DNA of 10,990 bases, from positions 1-10,990 of the forward strand of contig JAITHG010000224.1 in assembly GCA_031280075.1 (NCBI GenBank), written 5' to 3'. Source of the DNA: Eubacteriales Family XIII. Incertae Sedis bacterium. Lineage in GTDB: Bacteria > Bacillota_A > Clostridia > Peptostreptococcales > Anaerovoracaceae. Positions 1 through 6,814 of the stretch are shown piece after piece; position 1 is the first letter of the stretch, and the number at the start of each line of letters is the position of its first letter. The notes beneath the pieces were generated by a model. That model was not told where the DNA came from, did no database searches, and was given only the letters and a program-made list of their open reading frames with translations. The position numbers and the translations under genes are program-made.

Positions 1-3000
1 TGCCCTCCCCGTCGTCCAGCGGCACGGCTTCGAGGGTGACGACTTCGGTGCCTTCCCCCGTGTCTGCCTGCAGCGCATGCGCATCTGCTGCGATCGCCGT
101 GCGGCGCGCTGGTGCAGCCGCCCGGGGGACGATGTCCGCCGTACCCAGGTAGCCGAGCATGACATCGCGCTGATCCTGGATCATGGCGTTCATATTGTCA
201 AGGTAGGCCATCACGAGACTCTCTGCGTCGACACCGGACACGGTCGTCGCGCGCCCGCCGAAGTTCTCGGCCAGGATGGGGTTCATGATGGGCTTGCCTG
301 CATGCGCAGGCAGATTGCCGTTCTCCGGCACGGAGCGTGCACCGTTCACGTTCCAGACCATCGGACTCTTCTTGTGGTTTTCCGGCTGGTCGAGATCCAG
401 CGCCTGTGCATCCCTGCCTTCGAACAATGCTTCCATATTGATTTCCCTCCCTGTCGATACGTATGCGGCAAGGCCGTTCAGCAGATGCGTCAGCCCCTCT
501 TCCCCGCTTCTTTCCGTCGTGATCGTCACGATTTCCTTTCCCTTCAGCGTCTTGGACACCAGCCCTGTCATCGTCGCACCCGGACCCGCTTCGATGAACA
601 CGCGCGCGCCGTCCTCATACATCGCCTCCGCCTCGTCCGTGAAGCGCACGGGGTTGACGACGTGTTCCGCCAGGCGCCCGCGGATAGACGCCGCCGTCAG
701 CGGATAGGGCTCCGCCGTCGTGTTCGACCAAACCGCGAGGCGCGGCTTGCCAAACTTCACGTCCTTCAGGGGCTTTGCAAACAGACCCTTCGCAGCCGCG
801 AGCAGCGGCGTGTGGAAGGCACAGGCGACATTGAGTTCGCTGTAAGGGACCTTGTTTTCGTCGAGTTTTTGCAGGAAGGCAGCGATGCCATCGCTTGTTC
901 CGCCCACGACCGTCTGGGTAGGTGCGTTGAAGTTGACCGCCCAGACCTCCTTTTCGTCCTTGAGCATCCCGTCCAGCGTCTCCCTGTCCGTCCGCACTGC
1001 TGCCATGCGCCCCGGGTCGTCCCCCGCCGCTGCGAGGATGGACTCGGCACGCTGCCGGCTCAGTGCGGGCAGATCGCCCTCGTCGAATGCACCTGCGAAG
1101 CAGAGTGCGGGAAGCTCGCCGTAGCTGTGCCCCGCCACCATATCCGCCTGGACGCCGAATGAGGCGAGAAGCCGCGCGACCGCGAGGTCAACGATGCCGA
1201 GCAGGGGCTGGGCGTTGCGCGTGTCCGTGATCCGCTCGTTTTGCGCCTTCTTTCCCTCGGGGGTGAAGACGCTCTCCGGGAAGAGGATGCCCGCGTATTC
1301 CGGATGCTCCGTCAGCAGGGATCGCATCTGCGGGAACAGGACGAACAGGTCGTTCGCCATGTTCACGCGCTGGCTGCCCTGACCGGGGAAGAGGAAGGCA
1401 ACCTTGCCTTCCACGGGTGCGAGACGATAGACCCCGTCCCCGTTCGTGCCGGAGACAGCGGCTTCGATGCGGGCGAGCAGTTCGTCCCGTCCCTTCGCGA
1501 CGATGGCGACCTGGACGGGCTTGTCGCTGTAGGTCGCCAGACTGTAGGCGACATCCTTGATAGCGATGCGGTTGTTCAGCGCATACAGCTCCTTGACCTT
1601 CCCCATGAGGGCGACCGCGTCGCTGTGCTGTTCCCCGCGAAAGACGAAGAGTTCGGAAGGCCACGCCTTGACACTCACGTCCGGGCGTTCCGGTCGGTAG
1701 TTTTCGATGATCGTATGGAAATTCGTGCCGCCGAAGCCGAAGCCGCTGACACCGGCAACGCGGCGGTCTTCGTCCCACAGCCCCGCCTTTTCTGCGAAGA
1801 AGGAGAAGGGACCGTTCTGCGCGAAGGCGGAGTTTGGCTGGCGCAGGTGCAGGGTCGGCGGGAAGACACCGTGCTGGACGGCGAGGGCAACCTTGATGAC
1901 ACCCGCGACACCCGCCGCGCACTTCGTGTGCCCGATCTGCGTCTTGACAGAGCCAAGGCGCGTATGACCCGCCCGCGCACCGGCATCCAGGAAGACATCG
2001 TTCAAGGCTCCCAGTTCTGTCCGGTCACCGACGACCGTGCCCGTGCCGTGTGCCTCGACGAGACCGACCTCGGAGGGCAGGATGCCGGCACGGTCGTATG
2101 CCCGCTCGAGTGCCTTGATCTGGCCTTGCCTCGAAGGGGCAGTCAGCCCGAGCACCTTGCCGTCGCTGCTCCCGCCGATGCCCTTGATGACGGCGTAGAT
2201 CTTGTTGCCGTCGCGCTCCGCATCCTCGAGGCGCTTGAGGATCAGCGCCCCGACCCCCTCCCCGAGGGCGATGCCGTCCGCGCTGTCGTCGAAGGTGGCA
2301 GAGTGCCCCGTCCGCGAGAGGGCGTAGGTCGACGAGAACATGAGAAAGTCGCCGATACCGTTGTGCGTGTCCGCCCCGCCGAGGACGACCATGTCCGCCT
2401 TGCAGGTGGCAAGTTCGTCAAAGGCGACATCGAGCGCAGCGAGCGAAGAAGCGCAGGCGGCATCCACCGTGTAGTTGCGACCTGTCATGTTCAGCCGGTT
2501 CGTGATGCGTCCGGCGACGACATTGGAGAGGACACCGGGGAAGGAGTCTTCCGTCAGGCGCGGGAAATAGTCGCCGACATCTTCCGGAACCTTGCCGGTG
2601 AGACGCATCAGGTTGGGGCGCAGCATGTAGTCCACCATGAGGTCGCCCTGGCCTTGGGTGCCGAATATGACGGAGGTGTCCTCGAGGTCTGCGCTGTTCA
2701 GGTCTGTGAAGCCCGCATCCTCCAAGGCACGTTTCGTCACGAGCAGGCTCAGGAGCTGCACGGGCTCGATGGCAGCCAAGGATTGAGGCGTGATGCCGAA
2801 TTCCATCGGATCGAAATCGACCGCCTCCAGGAAGGCTCCCCACTTGGACGACACGAAGTCCGTGTCGCGCGTGTCCGGGTTGTAGAATAGATCGGCGGAC
2901 CAGCGCTCGGGTGGCACCTCGCGCACCTCGTCCCGCCCGAAGATGATGTTGCTCCAGTATGCATCGAGGTTTTCTGCGCCCGGAAAGACGCATGCCATGC

Positions 3001-5071
3001 CGATGATGGCGATGTCAGCAGGCACGCCCCGCCGCTCGACAGGAGCGGGCGGCTCTGTCTCAGCGATGGCTTCGATGCGCCTACGGCCACCCTCGCTCAC
3101 CGCAGCATGGATCTTCTTGATCGTCGTCTTGCGATCAATGATGGCAGTCAGGGCACCCGTCATGAATAGCCCGTCTTGCAGCTGCTCCTGCTTTGTCAGC
3201 TTTTCAAGATTGTCCCCTTTGCGCACGATGCCCTTCGACGCGATGCGGGTGCGCCCGAGGTTGAGGTCCTCGAGTTTCATGAGGATCTCCGCAGAGGGCG
3301 TGCCCTCCGCCAGCAAGCGCGCTTTCTCGGAGGCGAAAAAGTCTGTGTACGGGCTCGGGACGGCGCGCGTCTCCTGCCCAATGCCGGACTTCAGAAGCAC
3401 CGTCCTGTTGCCCTCTATCAGCATACGGCGGTAATCCTCCGTGATCGCGCCGCTCTTTACGATCTCATCCGTATAGAGGTATGCAGTCCCGAGCTGCACA
3501 CCGACCTTGGCATCGCGCGCCGTGAGGGGCGCGGCCATCACGCCGACGAAGGCGGCAGAGAGTTCGTCGTGTATGCCGCCGGCAAAAAGCACCTTCATGG
3601 ACGAGACGGCTTCGTGACGCAGAAGACGGAGCATCTGTTTCTCCCAGAGCACCGTCGAGCGGAGCGGACCCACGTGACCGCCGCTCTCGCGCCCTTCGAA
3701 GATGAAGGAACGCGCCCCTTCCTTCAGGTACATGTCGAGCAGCCCGGAGGCCGGCACGTGCAGGTAGACCTTGATGCCTGCCTGCTCAAATGCCTTCGCC
3801 TGGGACGGTCTGCCGCCTGCAATCAGCACGAAGGGGGGCTTCGCTTCGAGGATGAGCTTCGTCTGTTCTTCAAACACGTTCGGGTAAATGAAACCGAGGA
3901 TGCCTACGCCCCAAGGCTTTCCATCCATAGCCGCCGCCGTCTCCGCAAGAGCCTGCCTCGCAGCCTCCCCTGTCTGCATGCTGATGGCGTAGAAGGGCAG
4001 TGCGCCCCCGTTCGCCACGTCGCACAGGAAGGTGGGCACGTCGCTGACACGTGCCATCGGACCCTGCACGATCGGAAAGTCGGTGCCGAGCTCCTTCGCC
4101 ATGCTGCTGCCCGGCGCGAGGGTGTCGCGCGTTTTCGCGAGCAGGGGCAGGGCGTAGATCGCACGCCGAACCGCACGGACAAAATGCTTCACTTTCCTGA
4201 AGTCGTCCGCGTAATCCTGCGCGAGGACGATGTCCTGCCCGACCGGGATGGCATCGCCGTCCGCGACCGCCTTTAGGACGTCTTTCAGAGCCTTGCCCTC
4301 GACCGGATCCTTGACACCCGGGCGAGGCAGGTAACGGTAACCCTCCACACCGTGAACCTCGCTCCCGTTCAGTTTCCCGAACGCGGTCTGCCAGGACTCG
4401 GGTATGCTGGCCTCGCGTAGCAAGGCGACCTGGGAATCGAAGACGACACCCGTTGCGCCGAGCGCGATGTATGCTGCAGACGTATGCACGCCGACACCGC
4501 CTTGGATGTAGAGGGCGACACCCGCCTTCGCGCAGCGCGCGTGCAGCGCCTGGAAGAGCAGGAAGGACGAGTCCGTCCCGCATTGTCCGCCGCCCTCGCT
4601 GCCCTTGAGGACGATCATGGTCACATTTTTCTTTAGAGCTGCCTCCGCCTCGTCCCGGCTGTGCACCTGCCAGCAGAGCGAAAGTCCCGCGCGTTTTGGC
4701 GGTTTCATGCCCCATGGCAGCAACACATGCGTGACCTGCGCAGGCAGGTCGATGTCCGCCATGGCTGCATCCACCAGACTCACGCCGAAAGCGGCATCCG
4801 TCTTTGTGCAGAGATCTGCCAGAGATTTTTCGGCGACCTTCCGATCCCTGCCGAGGTGCAGCACAGGAAAAGCGCCGGCCTCGCCGCACTTTGCCGCCAA
4901 AAATACATCGGGTTTTTCGAAGGGTGTAATAATCAGTATCTGTTTTGGATCAATCGAGTTTGCTGCTTTAATAATACCTACGTTTTTTTTCCCACTCGTT
5001 TTTTGCATGCCCATGCCCTCGCTGTCAGCAAGTGCCATTATCAAGTGGACGATTGCCCCCAATGACTCCAC
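1..5071 (-). CDS. Multidomain polyketide/secondary-lipid synthase (tandem NMO-like barrels, KS, AT), 3' end outside window
   Basis: One uninterrupted minus-strand frame of 1,690 codons runs off the left edge. Numbering from the GTG at 5071, the domains are as follows. Residues about 30-260 are a first nitronate-monooxygenase-like TIM barrel (EGGGQCG around Q163, then IQGGVGVHT). Residues about 324-600 are a second barrel (PIVQGPMA near the start, ESGGHVG with H466, FAGGIHD). Residues about 686-1120 are a ketosynthase (DAACASS with C873, EAHGTGT with H1008, QIGHTKCAAG with H1048). Residues about 1224-1535 are an acyltransferase (FPGQGSQ, GHSYGE with S1316, AFHT with H1420). A linker with an Ala/Pro-rich stretch follows. 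All KS and AT catalytic residues are present, so the enzyme looks active. The AFHT motif resembles malonyl-type ATs. The barrels resemble PfaD-type flavin enoyl reductases, so an iterative PUFA-synthase-like or secondary-lipid synthase is the best inference. ACP, KR and DH domains would lie beyond the edge. The product is unknown. Confidence 0.9.
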   Translation of the reverse strand, partial: MESLGAIVHLIMALADSEGMGMQKTSGKKNVGIIKAANSIDPKQILIITPFEKPDVFLAAKCGEAGAFPVLHLGRDRKVAEKSLADLCTKTDAAFGVSLVDAAMADIDLPAQVTHVLLPWGMKPPKRAGLSLCWQVHSRDEAEAALKKNVTMIVLKGSEGGGQCGTDSSFLLFQALHARCAKAGVALYIQGGVGVHTSAAYIALGATGVVFDSQVALLREASIPESWQTAFGKLNGSEVHGVEGYRYLPRPGVKDPVEGKALKDVLKAVADGDAIPVGQDIVLAQDYADDFRKVKHFVRAVRRAIYALPLLAKTRDTLAPGSSMAKELGTDFPIVQGPMARVSDVPTFLCDVANGGALPFYAISMQTGEAARQALAETAAAMDGKPWGVGILGFIYPNVFEEQTKLILEAKPPFVLIAGGRPSQAKAFEQAGIKVYLHVPASGLLDMYLKEGARSFIFEGRESGGHVGPLRSTVLWEKQMLRLLRHEAVSSMKVLFAGGIHDELSAAFVGVMAAPLTARDAKVGVQLGTAYLYTDEIVKSGAITEDYRRMLIEGNRTVLLKSGIGQETRAVPSPYTDFFASEKARLLAEGTPSAEILMKLEDLNLGRTRIASKGIVRKGDNLEKLTKQEQLQDGLFMTGALTAIIDRKTTIKKIHAAVSEGGRRRIEAIAETEPPAPVERRGVPADIAIIGMACVFPGAENLDAYWSNIIFGRDEVREVPPERWSADLFYNPDTRDTDFVSSKWGAFLEAVDFDPMEFGITPQSLAAIEPVQLLSLLVTKRALEDAGFTDLNSADLEDTSVIFGTQGQGDLMVDYMLRPNLMRLTGKVPEDVGDYFPRLTEDSFPGVLSNVVAGRITNRLNMTGRNYTVDAACASSLAALDVAFDELATCKADMVVLGGADTHNGIGDFLMFSSTYALSRTGHSATFDDSADGIALGEGVGALILKRLEDAERDGNKIYAVIKGIGGSSDGKVLGLTAPSRQGQIKALERAYDRAGILPSEVGLVEAHGTGTVVGDRTELGALNDVFLDAGARAGHTRLGSVKTQIGHTKCAAGVAGVIKVALAVQHGVFPPTLHLRQPNSAFAQNGPFSFFAEKAGLWDEDRRVAGVSGFGFGGTNFHTIIENYRPERPDVSVKAWPSELFVFRGEQHSDAVALMGKVKELYALNNRIAIKDVAYSLATYSDKPVQVAIVAKGRDELLARIEAAVSGTNGDGVYRLAPVEGKVAFLFPGQGSQRVNMANDLFVLFPQMRSLLTEHPEYAGILFPESVFTPEGKKAQNERITDTRNAQPLLGIVDLAVARLLASFGVQADMVAGHSYGELPALCFAGAFDEGDLPALSRQRAESILAAAGDDPGRMAAVRTDRETLDGMLKDEKEVWAVNFNAPTQTVVGGTSDGIAAFLQKLDENKVPYSELNVACAFHTPLLAAAKGLFAKPLKDVKFGKPRLAVWSNTTAEPYPLTAASIRGRLAEHVVNPVRFTDEAEAMYEDGARVFIEAGPGATMTGLVSKTLKGKEIVTITTERSGEEGLTHLLNGLAAYVSTGREINMEALFEGRDAQALDLDQPENHKKSPMVWNVNGARSVPENGNLPAHAGKPIMNPILAENFGGRATTVSGVDAESLVMAYLDNMNAMIQDQRDVMLGYLGTADIVPRAAAPARRTAIAADAHALQADTGEGTEVVTLEAVPLDDGEG

Positions 5072-5078
5072 ACTTACT

Positions 5079-5084
5079 CTCCCT
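5079..5084 (-). promoter_or_regulatory. Ribosome binding site selecting the GTG start of the synthase
   Basis: The minus strand reads AGGGAG within a longer purine run, seven bases before a GTG codon at 5071. The in-frame ATG codons at 5038 and 5014 lack a well-spaced Shine-Dalgarno. The ATG at 5008 has GAGG about eight bases upstream and is the main alternative; it would remove 21 residues. The frame is closed by a TGA upstream of the GTG, at about 5098. Confidence 0.55.
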
Positions 5085-5110
5085 CTCTTGCCTTTTCATC
5101 AAACTGCGAA

Positions 5111-5127
5111 CGACCAATAGAAGGTCG
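5111..5127 (-). other. Small stem-loop in the synthase mRNA leader
   Basis: Five-base complementary arms (CGACC and GGTCG) flank a seven-base loop. The element lies between the predicted transcription start near 5153 and the ribosome binding site. No T-run follows, so it is not an intrinsic terminator. It could be a leader structure or chance. Confidence 0.25.
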
Positions 5128-5160
5128 ATAGGTAGATTCCGCAGGACGATTCTGTGAAAA

Positions 5161-5190
5161 ATTATACGATAGATTCCTGTACAATGTCAA
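5161..5190 (-). promoter_or_regulatory. Sigma-70-type promoter for the synthase
   Basis: On the minus strand TTGACA (5190-5185) and TATAAT (5166-5161) are both perfect consensus hexamers with an 18-bp spacer. Transcription would start near 5153, giving a leader of about 80 bases before the GTG. A synthase this large with a consensus promoter implies either high constitutive expression or strong control by a repressor. The spacer carries GATAGATTCCTGTACA (plus-strand reading), related to a sequence in the acyltransferase promoter. Confidence 0.8.
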
Positions 5191-5239
5191 AGGGTTTTCG
5201 AGAATGGCGGCAAAAAACATTTCGATACCACAAAGATTT

Positions 5240-5264
5240 TTGAATTGATAGTTTGTCAGTTCAA
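5240..5264. repeat. Imperfect inverted repeat upstream of the synthase promoter
   Basis: The arms TTGAATTGA and TCAGTTCAA, separated by seven bases, are complementary at eight of nine positions; the ninth is a G-U pair in plus-strand RNA. The repeat sits about 50 bases upstream of the synthase -35 box and about 35 bases past the acyltransferase stop codon. It could be an activator site or a weak mRNA 3'-end stem. No T-run directly follows on either strand, so a classical terminator is unlikely. Confidence 0.35.
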
Positions 5265-5299
5265 TCGCTCGCGTTGTCTGTCTGTGCCCGTTTTGCCGG

Positions 5300-6574
5300 T
5301 CACAGCCCGCAGGCGGTGTAGAGTTCCGAAACTAGGCGGTCAAGGAGACCTTCAAGCATCGCTCGCCTCTCGGGGGAGGCGTAGGTCGCGCAGGTCAGGG
5401 AACAGCAATCCCTGAAAGTGGATACGACGACATGGAAGCAGCCGCTGCGGAACACTTGGGAGACGATGAAGGACTTCTCGACGGGCAGTCCGGCAAAGTC
5501 CCGCGCGTCGTCGCGCAGCACGCCGGTGTTGGAGAGCGAAGAACTGTACTTGGATGCGATGATCCGATAGAATGCAAGGAGCGGTCGGTACGGCAGAACG
5601 TGCGAAAGGAAATCGACCAAGAGCACCGGCTTCATCGTATTTTCACGATTCCTGAAAAACGCCATCTGCTGATCGATCTGGGTGGCAGTGTCCGCAAGGG
5701 TGTCCCCCTCGTGTAGCCGTACATCGCACATGCAGGCGCTCGTCAGGTTCGTGATGCCATAGGATGTTCCCTCGGGAACCATCTTGCGCATGTCGACCGT
5801 CAGGGACATGGGGAACACCTGCATGTCGAATGCCTTGCCAACAGAGCGTGCAAAAGCGGCGAGGAGGATGTCATTGAGGGTGGTGCCGCTCCCCTGTGCG
5901 TACTGTCGCAGCCCCGCCCACCGTTCCCCTGACAACTCCCTGAGGATCAGATTTGGTCGCGCTTCCCCTCCGTCAGGCGGGAAGACCAGGTGCTTCATTC
6001 GGGACGTGTACTTATACGGATTGTACTTGGAGTCCTTGGCGAACAGCCGGAGGATGTCCCTGCGCCGGTAGTTGGCTAAGAGCGGGCGCGTCCCCCGTTC
6101 ATGGAATTGCTGCTCCGGCGCTTGTCCCCCTGTGCTGCACGCCGTGTACAATATGCCCAGAAGCCGGACATATTCCTTCAGCCCCGTCCCGTCGCATAGG
6201 ATGTGGCTCACCGTGATGCACAGCGTGTCCTTCGACTCTTCCCGTATGATGTAGAGCCGCACATGGGATTGCTGCGCGAAGTCGATCGGCTCCGTGAAGC
6301 ATTGCAGGAGCGTCGAGTGCAAGTCACCTTCCATCGGCACGACGCGCACGATGTCCTTGCCGGAAAACCCCTTGTCGACCCATCGGGCGGCAAAGAAGCC
6401 GCCTTCGAGACCGCAGCCAACCATTGGGAGCGTCTGCTTTGAGAGCTCCACAGCCTGGGCGAGCACGTCCGGGTCGATGTGGGTGGCGAACGCGATGATG
6501 TAGCGGGAGAGCGGCTCGTGTTCGTCGATGTAGACGCTCTGCCATATATCGAATGGCTTTGCCTTGTATTTCAT
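5300..6574 (-). CDS. Condensation/alcohol-acyltransferase-like enzyme (BAHD/Pap/WES superfamily type)
   Basis: This 424-residue protein has the superfamily catalytic motif HxxxDG as SHILCDG (H124, D128, G129). It also has TTLNDILLAAF (231-241), matching the conserved helix near the active-site tunnel of condensation-type acyltransferases, and SLSNTG (346-351), like the SxxN(T/V)G strand of wax-ester synthase and PapA-type enzymes. Such enzymes join an acyl thioester to an alcohol or amine. There is no adenylation or carrier domain, so it works as a free enzyme. A good ribosome binding site (AAGGA, seven bases before ATG) supports the start. It is encoded just upstream of the synthase on the same strand, so it may take the acyl chain from the synthase and transfer it to an acceptor. 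That role is inferred from position. No signal peptide or membrane segment is evident. Confidence 0.8.
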   Translation of the reverse strand: MKYKAKPFDIWQSVYIDEHEPLSRYIIAFATHIDPDVLAQAVELSKQTLPMVGCGLEGGFFAARWVDKGFSGKDIVRVVPMEGDLHSTLLQCFTEPIDFAQQSHVRLYIIREESKDTLCITVSHILCDGTGLKEYVRLLGILYTACSTGGQAPEQQFHERGTRPLLANYRRRDILRLFAKDSKYNPYKYTSRMKHLVFPPDGGEARPNLILRELSGERWAGLRQYAQGSGTTLNDILLAAFARSVGKAFDMQVFPMSLTVDMRKMVPEGTSYGITNLTSACMCDVRLHEGDTLADTATQIDQQMAFFRNRENTMKPVLLVDFLSHVLPYRPLLAFYRIIASKYSSSLSNTGVLRDDARDFAGLPVEKSFIVSQVFRSGCFHVVVSTFRDCCSLTCATYASPERRAMLEGLLDRLVSELYTACGL

Positions 6575-6653
6575 GATAGAATCCTTTTTATCGGTGCTGA
6601 TTCTTCTCCTGCAGTGCCGAGCTGCCCCATTGCCGCACGTACGCTTTGCAAGT

Positions 6654-6683
6654 ATGATAAGGGATAGGAATCAGTACAGTCAA
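6654..6683 (-). promoter_or_regulatory. Sigma-70-type promoter for the acyltransferase
   Basis: The minus strand reads TTGACT (6683-6678) and TATCAT (6659-6654) with an 18-bp spacer, about 80 bases upstream of the acyltransferase ATG. The spacer contains GATAGGAATCAGTACA (plus-strand reading), matching 11 of 16 positions of the sequence in the synthase promoter. Confidence 0.6.
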
Positions 6684-6700
6684 CGAACGATGCAAACTAT

Positions 6701-6729
6701 TTGAAAAAAATAAAAGTTGCAAACATAAT
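6701..6729 (+). promoter_or_regulatory. Sigma-70-type promoter for the MBL/beta-CASP hydrolase
   Basis: TTGAAA (6701-6706) and CATAAT (6724-6729) are separated by 17 bp in the most AT-rich part of the gap, giving a leader of about 80 bases. Its -35 box lies only 17 bp from the -35 box of the divergent acyltransferase promoter. Confidence 0.55.
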
Positions 6730-6814
6730 AGATTCATAAAAGTATAAGGAGCACAATGACGCAGGGATCCAGCGGGTGTTGGGGTTCCGAAAACCATGAA
6801 AGGAGCCACATGAA

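Noticed and set aside
77..4276. Long plus-strand open frames opposite the synthase (77-1162, 1241-2890, 3176-4276)
   Set aside because: They are antisense to clear PKS domains. Their translations are Arg/His/Val/Asp-rich with no family motifs, as expected from the strong third-position GC bias of the real gene.
5240..5264. Intrinsic terminator for the acyltransferase transcript
   Set aside because: The stem is AT-rich with an A-C mismatch on the minus-strand transcript and is not directly followed by a T-run.
6588..6809. Possible 73-codon GTG-started gene directly upstream of the acyltransferase on the minus strand
   Set aside because: It has no ribosome binding site, spans the predicted divergent promoters including the acyltransferase -35/-10, and has no recognisable motif.
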